From Pseudomonadota bacterium (GTDB taxonomy: Bacteria > Pseudomonadota > Alphaproteobacteria > Paracaedibacterales > CAIULA01): a stretch of DNA of 9,376 bases. The translations under genes and the position numbers were made by a program. This document shows positions 1 to 9,376 of this stretch, one piece after another. The stretch covers positions 1-9,376 of the forward strand of contig JAJZHT010000038.1 of assembly GCA_021804455.1 (NCBI GenBank), read 5' to 3'. The notes below the pieces were generated by a model. That model saw only the letters and a list, made by a program, of their open reading frames with translations. It was not told the DNA's origin and did no database searches. Numbering within the stretch: position 1 is the stretch's first letter; each line of letters begins with the position of its first letter.

Positions 1-888
1 TTCACGAAGTAAATTCCCATTGCTACGAGAGTTAAGCACATTGCAATTCCTTCTAACACGAAAACCTCCTGAGATGGATCTTTGATAATCTCTTAAAAAT
101 CCTGCCTCAACCATTAACTCCAGAACGATTTTAGCCCGGGCTTTAGCACGTTTTGGATGTTGGGCGGGGGAATATTTAGAGAGCGCTTTCAACAGCCCTG
201 CAATCACTGCCGACTCAAAAACCGTTAAATTTCGTGCTGATTTACCAAAATAACGTCGGGCTGCTGCATCAATTCCATACGTTCCCGAACCAAAATAAAC
301 CCTGTTTAGATAAAGGGTCAAAATTTGATCCTTGGTAAATTTCCATTCTAACCATAGAGCAAGCAAAACTTCTTGAATCTTACGTTTATAAGATCGGTCA
401 TGAATGTTGAATATTCCTTGGGTAAATAAGATGTTCTTGGCCAGCTGTTGGGTTAGAGTTGATCCCCCCTGCACCACTCTTTGAGCACGGTAGTTAGCAT
501 AGAAAGCCCGTACTAACCCAATTATGTCGACACCAAAATGGCTGTAAAAACGTTTGTCTTCTACAGCTAGCAAAGCCTGCGGCACATACGGCGGTAAATC
601 TTGAACTTTCACCATGTCTTCGTAGAGGTCGCCGTAAGTCCCCAAAATAACACCGTCAAAAGATTGTACCGTTACACTGGGATTCCTGCTGTTAATTTGG
701 ATGTTTTTTAAATCTGGCAAATCATGACTAAACCAAAGAATCAACAATCCAATGCCTATGATTCCCCAAATTGCCATCATCAAAAAAAACTTTAACAGAC
801 TTCCCGCCCAAGCATTTTTGCCTTTTTTGATTTTTTTTAGAAAAGCCACGGAAGAACGCGGTTTACTTTTTTTTGAGCGGGGTGACAT
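1..888 (-). CDS. Class A penicillin-binding protein (PBP1A-type), N-terminal part, runs off left edge
   Basis: This is the N-terminal 296 residues of a bifunctional peptidoglycan synthase; the frame is open to base 1, so the transpeptidase domain lies outside the window. A basic cytoplasmic tail (residues 1-26) is followed by one membrane segment (about 27-53), giving a periplasmic enzyme anchored in the inner membrane. The GT51 transglycosylase domain shows its standard motifs: VEDKRFYSHFGVD (109-121, catalytic Glu110), GGSTLTQQLAKN (141-152), RKIQEVLLALWLE (169-181, Glu173) and KDQILTLYLN (186-195). It polymerises lipid II into glycan strands. The ATG at 888 lies 6 bases after the gyrB stop and has no clear Shine-Dalgarno sequence, so translational coupling to gyrB is likely. 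The first 110 codons hold three 8-base homopolymer runs. The stretch after residue 265 is poorly conserved in the family, and I see no proof of a frameshift. Class A identity is firm; PBP1A against another class A subtype is less so. Confidence 0.93.
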   Translation of the reverse strand, partial: MSPRSKKSKPRSSVAFLKKIKKGKNAWAGSLLKFFLMMAIWGIIGIGLLILWFSHDLPDLKNIQINSRNPSVTVQSFDGVILGTYGDLYEDMVKVQDLPPYVPQALLAVEDKRFYSHFGVDIIGLVRAFYANYRAQRVVQGGSTLTQQLAKNILFTQGIFNIHDRSYKRKIQEVLLALWLEWKFTKDQILTLYLNRVYFGSGTYGIDAAARRYFGKSARNLTVFESAVIAGLLKALSKYSPAQHPKRAKARAKIVLELMVEAGFLRDYQRSISGGFRVRRNCNVLNSRSNGNLLRE

Positions 889-894
889 TGCCGT

Positions 895-4468
<3,574 letters not shown>

Positions 4469-4475
4469 AAAAATC

Positions 4476-5609
4476 TTAAACTCGCATGGGCATCAAAATA
4501 AAAGTAACGTAAGGATTACCCAAAGGTCGGATTAAAACCGAAGACTCTTCATCAATTAACAAAACTTCCATCTCGTCTGTTGAGATTTGTTGGGCAATAT
4601 CCGTGAGATAGCGAACGTTAAAACAGATTTCTAAAGAGTCAGGATAGGTGTAATCAACATCCAATTCTTCCTGGGCACTGCCAAAATCACTGCTGACAGC
4701 GGATAAAGAAGCCATATTTTCAGTAAGCCTTACTTTAATCGCACGAATCTTATCATTGACGACAGTTCCAACCCGATCCACGGCCTCGGCAAAAGATTTT
4801 GTTGGCACGATCAAAGTTTTATCAAATTGAACTGTTAAAGCCTGCATATAATCCGGGAATGCGCCATCAATAAGCCGCGCGCTTAACATTGCCTTCATAC
4901 GACTGCCGTTAAATGAAAATTGAACCCGGTTATTTGAAACACCCACCTGTACAGGTTGATCGGCTTCGTCCAGGAGTTTAATAACCTCCTGGATTGTTTT
5001 ACGGCCAATAATAATCTCTGGCATTCCTAAGGCGCCTTCCGGCATGTCACATTCTGCACATGCTAAACGATGCATATCGGTTGCAGCTGCTCTTAAAGCC
5101 GTTGTATTTTCTTTTTCCACAGTATGAAAACAAATACCATTCAGGTGATATCGTGTTTCCTCAGCCGACATGGCAAACCGTGTTGTTTCAATTAAATGCT
5201 TAAGAACCGGAGCCGGTAGATTGAAATAATGGGATAATTCCCCATGGGTTAATTGAGGAAAATCTTCCTCGGGGAGGCAGGGCAATTCAAAACGAGAGCG
5301 GCCTGAAACGATAATCAACTGGCCTTTCTCACTGTTTAATTCCAATTCAATCAAGGTTTGATCATTAAGTTTCTTGACAATTTCATAAGCCAAGTGAGCT
5401 GATAAACACGTTGATCCAGGAATCATAACCTGTGCGGGGATTGTTTCAATCAACGCCATATCCATATCTGTTGAGGTAATCTCTAGCCCCTGATCCGAAG
5501 CCCTAAGCAAGACATGACTGAGAATAGGAATTGTCGTTTTTTTTTCAACCACACTTTGGCCGTGGGATAAAGCCTTTAAAAATAAATTTTTCTCTAGGGC
5601 CAGCTTCAT
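4476..5609 (-). CDS. dnaN: DNA polymerase III beta sliding clamp
   Basis: DnaN is the ring-shaped homodimer that tethers DNA polymerase III to the template and serves as a platform for other replication and repair proteins. At 377 residues it has the usual three-domain clamp length. Recognisable family stretches are the N-terminal FLKALSHGQSVVEKKTTIPI followed by LSHVLLRA (alphaproteobacterial style), YHLNGI and AATDMHRLA in the middle domain, DGAFPDY before the third domain, and the C-terminal FILMPMRV, part of the partner-binding pocket. The ATG at 5609 is preceded by AAAGGAAAG, the best ribosome-binding sequence of the dnaN-recF-gyrB run, as expected for the first gene. A 290-base non-coding gap separates it from grpE. 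dnaA is not adjacent, unlike the textbook dnaA-dnaN-recF-gyrB order. Confidence 0.98.
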   Translation of the reverse strand: MKLALEKNLFLKALSHGQSVVEKKTTIPILSHVLLRASDQGLEITSTDMDMALIETIPAQVMIPGSTCLSAHLAYEIVKKLNDQTLIELELNSEKGQLIIVSGRSRFELPCLPEEDFPQLTHGELSHYFNLPAPVLKHLIETTRFAMSAEETRYHLNGICFHTVEKENTTALRAAATDMHRLACAECDMPEGALGMPEIIIGRKTIQEVIKLLDEADQPVQVGVSNNRVQFSFNGSRMKAMLSARLIDGAFPDYMQALTVQFDKTLIVPTKSFAEAVDRVGTVVNDKIRAIKVRLTENMASLSAVSSDFGSAQEELDVDYTYPDSLEICFNVRYLTDIAQQISTDEMEVLLIDEESSVLIRPLGNPYVTFILMPMRV

Positions 5610-5620
5610 GGCTGTATCTT

Positions 5621-5626
5621 TCCTTT
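5621..5626 (-). promoter_or_regulatory. Ribosome-binding site of dnaN
   Basis: On the minus strand AAAGGA (continuing AAAG) lies 11 bases before the dnaN ATG, slightly long but the only good match in the leader. It sits just downstream of a 7-base-pair inverted repeat (5629-5664), so the site could be affected by folding of the leader. The downstream genes recF, gyrB and pbp lack comparable sites. Confidence 0.65.
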
Positions 5627-5628
5627 AT

Positions 5629-5664
5629 TGCTAACGAAGGGAGTCACTTAGGTTAGAGTTAGCA
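5629..5664 (-). repeat. Inverted repeat in the dnaN leader
   Basis: TGCTAAC (minus strand, 5664-5658) and GTTAGCA (5635-5629) form a perfect 7-base-pair stem around a 22-base loop. The stem ends 2 bases before the dnaN Shine-Dalgarno sequence. It could be an operator half-site pair or a leader hairpin. No run of T follows, so it is not a terminator. Function is unknown. Confidence 0.45.
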
Positions 5665-5675
5665 TGTTTTTCATT

Positions 5676-5699
5676 AAAAAACGACCCCCTAGCAGAGGC
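5676..5699 (-). terminator. Weak candidate Rho-independent terminator in the grpE-dnaN gap
   Basis: On the minus strand GCCTC (5699-5695) can pair with GGGGT (5688-5684), five pairs of which two are G-U, around a six-base loop. CG and six T residues (5681-5676) follow. The U-run is convincing but the stem is short, so this is a weak candidate. If real it would end grpE read-through or a small RNA made from the gap, and dnaN would need a promoter within the last 70 bases. Confidence 0.28.
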
Positions 5700-5741
5700 A
5701 CTCTATGAAAATTTTTATACATACGGGATTTTGTGGGAATT

Positions 5742-5756
5742 AGGTACAATGTACCT
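5742..5756 (-). repeat. Perfect short hairpin
   Basis: AGGTAC and GTACCT pair over six bases around a three-base loop. The arms are perfect on either strand, so this could be a small RNA hairpin or a protein-binding palindrome. It sits between the next hairpin (5759-5780) and the AT-rich stretch before the weak terminator. Confidence 0.5.
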
Positions 5757-5758
5757 CT

Positions 5759-5780
5759 TCCTCCGTATAGCATAGGAGAA
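5759..5780 (-). repeat. Imperfect hairpin
   Basis: On the minus strand TTCTCC (5780-5775) pairs with GGAGGA (5764-5759) with one G-U pair. The stem continues after a one-base bulge with TAT/ATA around a GCT loop. It is part of the run of hairpins in the grpE-dnaN gap. Confidence 0.45.
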
Positions 5781-5783
5781 TTG

Positions 5784-5857
5784 AGCATCCCTCCTCGAGA
5801 CTTTCAGAGTAAGGAAATACCTCAGGATGCTGTTTTATCTCTCCTTCTGCAGCACCC
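5784..5857 (-). promoter_or_regulatory. Three-segment alternative-pairing element
   Basis: The middle segment (5832-5825) is complementary to both the upstream segment (5857-5850) and the downstream one (5790-5784), so the two stems exclude each other. The loop of the first stem holds AAGGAGA, a strong Shine-Dalgarno-like sequence with no start codon at a usable distance. Inside the second stem GAG and CTC can add a further three pairs. The arrangement resembles an attenuator or riboswitch switch, but no ligand-binding core is recognised. Confidence 0.35.
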
Positions 5858-5859
5858 CA

Positions 5860-5896
5860 ATCTTTTACTTAAAGGTTCAAAAGATGTTTAGGTTCA
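5860..5896 (-). repeat. Direct and inverted repeats just after grpE
   Basis: Two copies of TGAACCT (minus strand, 5896-5890 and 5879-5873) begin 17 bases apart. ATCTTTT (5885-5879) and AAAAGAT (5866-5860) form a perfect 7-pair AT-rich stem with a 12-base loop. No T-run follows the stem, so it is not a usual terminator. It could be a protein-binding site or a stem protecting the 3' end of the grpE transcript. It is short enough that chance is possible. Confidence 0.3.
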
Positions 5897-5899
5897 CAA

Positions 5900-6439
5900 T
5901 TATTCTTTAGATTTAGCAACCCCAACCATAGCAGGCCGTAACAGACGGTCATGCATTACATAACCATCTTGCAATACCTGTACAACTGTTCCTGGTTCCT
6001 GATCATGACCATCCATTTCCATCATAGCTTGATGCCAATGGGGGTCAAATTTTTCTCCCAAAGGATTAATCTTTTTAAGGCTATGACGATCAAAACATGT
6101 TTGAATTTCCTTGGCAATCATCTCGACACCTGTTCGTAAAGCCTTGACCGAGGGTGTTAAATCTTCACTGGCAGGGCAACTGGCTAGGGCGCGCTGTACA
6201 TTATCATAAATTGCAACAATATCTCGGGCAAAATTCACAGCCCCGTATTTTAAGGCATCTTCTTTTTCCCGTATAGAACGACGACGTAAATTTTCTAAAT
6301 CTGCCATCGATCGTAACCATTGATCCTTCATGTCCTCAAATTGTTTTTTCCAATCCATACTTTCTTCAGGCACTTCCTGTGTTTCAGGATTTTTCACTTC
6401 AGGTTCAACAACCTCTAGATTTGTGTGTTTATTTTCCAT
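5900..6439 (-). CDS. grpE: Nucleotide-exchange factor GrpE (HSP70 co-chaperone)
   Basis: GrpE dimers release ADP from DnaK and so drive the DnaK-DnaJ folding cycle in the cytoplasm; the long helices act as a thermosensor. The 179-residue product has an acidic disordered head (1-27) and a long coiled coil (about 28-86) with LENLRRR (48-54). The C-terminal beta domain that contacts DnaK carries GEKFDPHWHQAM (128-139), then PGTVVQVLQDGYVMHDRLLR followed by PAMV (149-172). The frame is open to a TTG at 6460. I chose the ATG at 6439 because AAAAGGA lies 8 bases upstream, inside what would otherwise be codons, and the TTG has no ribosome site. It follows hrcA after 85 bases that hold a good promoter, so it can be transcribed separately from hrcA. 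Confidence 0.97.
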   Translation of the reverse strand: MENKHTNLEVVEPEVKNPETQEVPEESMDWKKQFEDMKDQWLRSMADLENLRRRSIREKEDALKYGAVNFARDIVAIYDNVQRALASCPASEDLTPSVKALRTGVEMIAKEIQTCFDRHSLKKINPLGEKFDPHWHQAMMEMDGHDQEPGTVVQVLQDGYVMHDRLLRPAMVGVAKSKE

Positions 6440-6447
6440 GATGTTTA

Positions 6448-6454
6448 TCCTTTT
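6448..6454 (-). promoter_or_regulatory. Ribosome-binding site that sets the grpE start
   Basis: AAAAGGA on the minus strand with an 8-base spacer to the ATG at 6439. It decides the start against the upstream in-frame TTG at 6460. Confidence 0.8.
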
Positions 6455-6480
6455 CAACAAAAAAACTCTTATTTTGTGTT

Positions 6481-6508
6481 ATTATAGCCACAGGTTTGTT
6501 GAAGGCAA
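6481..6508 (-). promoter_or_regulatory. Promoter of grpE
   Basis: On the minus strand TTGCCT (6508-6503, four of six matches to TTGACA) and a perfect TATAAT (6486-6481) are separated by 16 bases. The predicted transcript starts about 35 bases before the grpE ATG. The -35 region also reads CTTG, followed after 17 bases by GCTATAA. This partly resembles the heat-shock sigma-32 pattern reported for alphaproteobacteria (CTTG, 17-18 bases, CYTATNT), so a mixed housekeeping and heat-shock promoter is possible. No CIRCE repeat overlaps it. Confidence 0.7.
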
Positions 6509-6524
6509 GTTTTGACTATAATCT

Positions 6525-7580
6525 TTAAGAAGCGGTAGAACCAATTAATTTTCCTACCATTTTGGCGGTATAGTCGACAAGAGGGATGATTTTACCATAG
6601 TTCATACGGGCAGGACCAATCACCCCAATTGCCCCTACAATCTCATGTCGAGAGTTGTGATAAGGCGACACAACCAAAGAACACCCAGACAGTTTGAATA
6701 AATTATTATCAGAACCAATAAAAATCTGAACGCCATCAGCCTTAATTGAGGCGTCCAACAATTCGTGGAGGGTTTCTTTTGTTTCCAAAACTTGAAAAAG
6801 TTGACGAATTTGCTCCAATTCTGTGACTTCAGTAACCCCCTGCAACAGGTGGGATTGGCCTTTAATAATTAAGGATCCTCCTTGATCACCTCCGGCCCAA
6901 ACCGCTAAACCTGCTGCCACAACCTTGGCGGCTAATTCGTTAAGATGGGCCTGAAAATGCCCTAATTCTTCCACAATTAAATTCTTGGCTTGACCAAGGG
7001 TGCGACCTGTCAGTCTGGCATTCAGATAATTGGTAGCCTCCTTCAAGGTTGAAGGCGTAATACCGGCGGGAACTTCGATCAGACGATTTTCCACAACGCC
7101 GTCCTCAGAAATTAAAATCACCAAAGAACGTCCTGGGCTTAAGTGAACAAATTCAATATGCTTTAAGGGAGAGTCTATTTTAGGCGCCATAACCAAACCA
7201 GCACATCGGGATAATCCTGACAAAAGCGTTGTGGCTTGTTCTAAAATCGTATCAACACTTTGACCTGTGCTTTCTACTAACTGGTTAATATGGCAGCGCT
7301 CTTGTTCATTGATATCGCCTAATTCCAACAAGCCATGCACAAAAAAACGTAATCCATCATCCGTTGGTAACCGCCCTGCCGAAGTGTGAGGGGCATACAA
7401 CAAACCGGCTTCTTCTAAATCAGCCATAACATTACGAACCGTTGCTGGCGATAACGGTGTACGCAAACGTCGGGATAACGTTCGGGACCCCACAGGTTCA
7501 CCTGTTTCGACATAGGTATCAACCAATTGACGAAAGATTTCTAGGGACCGTTGGTTTAGCTCCGCAAATGTTAAGGGCAT
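6525..7580 (-). CDS. hrcA: Heat-inducible transcription repressor HrcA
   Basis: HrcA is a dimeric repressor that binds the CIRCE inverted repeat, usually in front of groESL, and needs GroEL for activity. The 351-residue product has the usual length. An N-terminal winged helix-turn-helix (about 9-62) contains VETGEPVGSRTLSRRL and SPATVRNVMADLEEAGLL. The family hallmark HTSAGRLPTDDGLRFFV follows (65-81), then the GAF-like and inserted dimerisation domains. It ends with GPARMNYGKIIPLVDYTAKM (322-341). The frame is open to an ATG at 7622, inside the glycosyltransferase gene. I prefer the ATG at 7580 because homologues start close to the ELNQRS segment and AAGAAAGAG lies about 12 bases upstream. 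No CIRCE element occurs in this window, so its targets lie elsewhere. grpE follows directly, the usual hrcA-grpE pairing. Confidence 0.96.
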   Translation of the reverse strand: MPLTFAELNQRSLEIFRQLVDTYVETGEPVGSRTLSRRLRTPLSPATVRNVMADLEEAGLLYAPHTSAGRLPTDDGLRFFVHGLLELGDINEQERCHINQLVESTGQSVDTILEQATTLLSGLSRCAGLVMAPKIDSPLKHIEFVHLSPGRSLVILISEDGVVENRLIEVPAGITPSTLKEATNYLNARLTGRTLGQAKNLIVEELGHFQAHLNELAAKVVAAGLAVWAGGDQGGSLIIKGQSHLLQGVTEVTELEQIRQLFQVLETKETLHELLDASIKADGVQIFIGSDNNLFKLSGCSLVVSPYHNSRHEIVGAIGVIGPARMNYGKIIPLVDYTAKMVGKLIGSTAS

Positions 7581-7599
7581 CTTTTTCACGAACTCTTTC

Positions 7600-8718
7600 T
7601 TATTTTGTCGTGATTTTAGCATAGATATTCAAGGTTTGTTGATGAATAATCCTTTCACCAAAAGATTTCTCAACCAAATCTCGACTGGCTTTTCCAAACT
7701 TCTGGCGTTGTTGAACATCCAGGGCCATTTTTTTGATGGAGTTGGCTAAAATATCCGCATTTCGTGGTGGGATAAGAAAGCCATTAACTTGGTCTTGAAC
7801 GATCAAACGACAACCCGGCATATCGCAGGTTATGATTGGCTTGCCACAAGAGGCCGCCTCTATTAAAGATTTAGGAATACCTTCTCGGTAATAACTGGCC
7901 AAAACTGCCAGATGACTTTTTTGATATAACGCAGCGATATCAGACCGATACCCCAACCATTCAATAATCCCCTCATCATGCCATTGTTGAACAGTTTCCG
8001 AGGAAATGGCACCGGGATTTTCCAAATCAGGCTCTCCTACTAACAAGAAGCGAAAATCGTATCCTTCCTGTTTCAACAAACGGGCAGCTTGAACAAATTC
8101 CCCAATTCCTTTATTCCATAGCAATCGTGAAACATGAATTACCGTAAAAGGATCAGAAGGTTCAGGAACAGGTGAAAAAACCTCTGTATTGACCCCCGCC
8201 CCTAGAATGAGATGAATATTGATCTTTGGGTTTAAATCCTGAATCACTTGAGCATCTTCCGGGTTTTGAACAATCACCTGTACTTTTCGGTTCGAAAGCA
8301 AAAAACGTAATAACATTTTAATCGGTTTTTGCAGCCAATGGTCCTGACTGAAAATAGCCCCTAATCCCGAAATGGCGGCCACCATCTGAGGAGACCGCAC
8401 CATCATTCTGGCTAACGTTCCATATAAAACAGGTTTTAAGGCTACGGCATGTACAATATCAGGACGGATTTGCCAATACAATTTAACAATCTGGTAAAGC
8501 GTTTTAATCTCATGCCAAGGATTCAAACCTCCCCTATCGAAATAAAGAGGACAAAAGGTTAACCCCGCCTTTTGAATGCGCTTGTAATCATTCTTGGCGG
8601 GGGCCGCTACAAATACTTGATATCCTTGTTGTTGCGCTAAAACAGCTAACGGAAGCCTGTGACTGCAAAAATAGCGATCGTCAGCAACAAGATAGAGAAT
8701 TTTTTTGGCAGCAATCAT
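7600..8718 (-). CDS. GT4-family glycosyltransferase (CapM/PglA-like)
   Basis: This 372-residue protein is a GT-B fold retaining glycosyltransferase of family GT4. It probably transfers a sugar from a nucleotide donor to a lipid-linked acceptor at the cytoplasmic face of the inner membrane. The N-terminal half has KILYLVADDRYFCSHRLPLA, with an SGLGAIF segment near 117-123. The donor-binding half has VSRLLWNKG (196-204) and the GT4 E-x7-E motif EGIPKSLIE (Glu279 and Glu287). Parts of it (LNPWHEIKTLYQIVKLYW, ISGLGAIF) recall Campylobacter PglA and capsule CapM-type enzymes, but acceptor and sugar cannot be read from sequence. The start lies 7 bases after the transporter stop, and 19 bases separate it from hrcA, so the three may share a transcript. 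No other surface-polysaccharide gene is in the window. Confidence 0.9.
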   Translation of the reverse strand: MIAAKKILYLVADDRYFCSHRLPLAVLAQQQGYQVFVAAPAKNDYKRIQKAGLTFCPLYFDRGGLNPWHEIKTLYQIVKLYWQIRPDIVHAVALKPVLYGTLARMMVRSPQMVAAISGLGAIFSQDHWLQKPIKMLLRFLLSNRKVQVIVQNPEDAQVIQDLNPKINIHLILGAGVNTEVFSPVPEPSDPFTVIHVSRLLWNKGIGEFVQAARLLKQEGYDFRFLLVGEPDLENPGAISSETVQQWHDEGIIEWLGYRSDIAALYQKSHLAVLASYYREGIPKSLIEAASCGKPIITCDMPGCRLIVQDQVNGFLIPPRNADILANSIKKMALDVQQRQKFGKASRDLVEKSFGERIIHQQTLNIYAKITTK

Positions 8719-8725
8719 AACTTTT

Positions 8726-9376
8726 TTAGTCTGTATAAACAGCCTTTAATCGAACCAAAGCCAACAGGGCAACCACCGCACCCGCTGTTAAATAAAACGC
8801 AGGAACAAGATTGGATCCTGTTAACGTAATGAGTAGGATCACAACCTGAGGAGCGGTCCCCCCAAACAAAGGGCCACTGATATTGGTTGTTAAGGATACG
8901 GCTGAATTACGAACGGCTGTAGGAAAAGATTCTACCATTAAAGCTGGCAAGGGCCCAAAATAACCTCCTACTCCAATTGCCATTAAAGCTTGGGCCAAAA
9001 ATATATAAAAAGTCTGATCTGTGGAATTAACAATCATCATCAATGGCAAGGTCCCTAGCACGAAGAGAACAGCTGCCGTCCCCATCACTATTTTACGCCC
9101 ATAGTGATCAGACAACCAAGCCGATCCCATAGTAATTAAACTCACAAAAACCATATTGATGGTATTGATTGTAAAAGCAGTACTTTTACTAAGGTGTAAA
9201 AACTCTGTCAAATGGGTCGTCATGTATACGAACAAAATATAAAAACTAAGGTCATGTAACATCACAACCAAAACGAGGGTAAAAAGAGTTTTTCCATAGC
9301 CTTTAAAAATTTCCAGAACAGGATTTTGACTAAGTTGACCGGTTTCTTTAGCCTTCTCATAAGCGGGAGATTCACA
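8726..9376 (-). CDS. Major facilitator transporter, MHS (ProP/KgtP-like) family, C-terminal half
   Basis: The frame is open to the last base, so the start and the first six membrane helices are outside the window; 216 residues are visible. The visible part begins with the central cytoplasmic loop (ESPAYEKAKETGQLSQNP), close in style to the loop of metabolite:H+ symporters such as the proline/betaine transporter ProP. About six hydrophobic segments follow. The MFS loop motif is seen as GSAWLSDHYGRK (84-95), and FPTAVRNSAVSLTTNISGPL is the MHS-typical stretch around helices 10-11. It presumably imports a small organic solute by proton symport. The first ATG inside the frame (9262) lies within helix 7 and is not the start. 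The glycosyltransferase starts 7 bases after its stop. The substrate is unknown. Confidence 0.9.
   Translation of the reverse strand, partial: CESPAYEKAKETGQLSQNPVLEIFKGYGKTLFTLVLVVMLHDLSFYILFVYMTTHLTEFLHLSKSTAFTINTINMVFVSLITMGSAWLSDHYGRKIVMGTAAVLFVLGTLPLMMIVNSTDQTFYIFLAQALMAIGVGGYFGPLPALMVESFPTAVRNSAVSLTTNISGPLFGGTAPQVVILLITLTGSNLVPAFYLTAGAVVALLALVRLKAVYTD

Larger units (their letters stand above)
5676..5857 (-). ncRNA. Candidate structured small RNA or mRNA leader between grpE and dnaN
   Basis: About 180 bases of the minus strand hold several hairpins in a row. Segment A (5857-5850, GGGTGCTG) pairs with B (5832-5825, CAGCATCC) over 8 pairs including one G-U. B can instead pair perfectly over 7 bases with C (5790-5784, GGATGCT). 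Two compact hairpins follow (5759-5780 and 5742-5756) and then the weak terminator. The G-U pair works only in minus-strand RNA, which fits a transcript in the gene direction. Length and long-hairpin shape are loosely compatible with 6S RNA or an attenuator-like leader, but I recognise no family. It lacks the conserved SRP, tmRNA and RNase P core sequences. No convincing promoter was found for it. Confidence 0.3.
5610..5899. other. 290-base intergenic region between grpE and dnaN
   Basis: This is the only long non-coding stretch in the window. From grpE towards dnaN it holds a direct and inverted repeat pair, the alternative-pairing element, two compact hairpins, a weak U-run terminator candidate, and a leader with an inverted repeat and the dnaN ribosome site. 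An AT-rich stretch with TATAAA on the minus strand (5719-5714) could be a -10 box, but I find no -35 box at proper spacing. I see no CIRCE element, no DnaA-box cluster and no tRNA. Confidence 0.85.

Noticed and set aside
1..110. Possible frameshift near the end of the visible penicillin-binding protein
   Set aside because: Residues after 265 do not match a motif I know, but this linker is variable in class A enzymes and the frame stays open to the edge.
5648..5788. A 46-codon minus-strand frame in the grpE-dnaN gap, beginning with ATG right after GAGGAGGG
   Set aside because: The Shine-Dalgarno-like sequence abuts the ATG with almost no spacer, the second ATG is too far away, and the peptide looks like nothing I recognise. 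The frame also runs through all the hairpins, which suggests RNA structure rather than coding.
5610..5899. Replication origin next to dnaN
   Set aside because: No cluster of TTATCCACA-like boxes occurs in the gap, and dnaA is not adjacent.
6440..6524. CIRCE operator upstream of grpE
   Set aside because: No TTAGCACTC and GAGTGCTAA pair, even degenerate, is visible in the hrcA-grpE gap or elsewhere in the window.
9262..9271. Transporter start at the TTG at 9271 or the ATG at 9262
   Set aside because: The frame continues upstream to the window edge with a good MHS central-loop sequence, and the visible part is only the C-terminal half, so the gene is cut by the window.

Overview
The window carries eight protein-coding genes, all on the minus strand and read from high to low coordinates. 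It looks like the chromosome of a moderately AT-rich alphaproteobacterium. The HrcA, DnaN and GyrB sequences have an alphaproteobacterial look. The linked order hrcA-grpE then dnaN-recF-gyrB, plus a ProP-like MHS-family transporter, would fit a host-associated lineage such as Holosporales or a relative. That placement is inference from gene style; no rRNA or tRNA is present to test it.

Layout in the direction of transcription: (1) 9376-8726, the C-terminal half of a major facilitator transporter cut by the window edge; (2) 8718-7600, a GT4-family glycosyltransferase; (3) 7580-6525, hrcA, the heat-shock repressor; (4) 6439-5900, grpE, the DnaK nucleotide-exchange factor, with its own promoter in the 85-base gap; (5) 5899-5610, a 290-base non-coding gap dense in inverted repeats that may encode a small RNA or a structured leader; (6) 5609-4476 dnaN, 4468-3323 recF and 3315-895 gyrB, with 7-base gaps, surely one transcription unit; (7) 888-1, the N-terminal 296 residues of a bifunctional class A penicillin-binding protein, starting 6 bases after gyrB and running off the left edge.

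The genes fall into three themes. HrcA and GrpE handle protein-folding stress. DnaN (sliding clamp), RecF (gap repair, clamp-linked) and GyrB (supercoiling) are the classic replication cluster, here without dnaA next to it. The flanking genes deal with the envelope: peptidoglycan synthesis, a surface-sugar glycosyltransferase and solute uptake. I see no insertion sequence, CRISPR, prophage, toxin-antitoxin pair or other accessory system. The coding part is ordinary housekeeping DNA. The part most worth a second look is the gap between grpE and dnaN, where one segment can pair with either of two partners and several further hairpins follow.

Three starts are shorter than the longest open frames: gyrB (3315), grpE (6439) and hrcA (7580).
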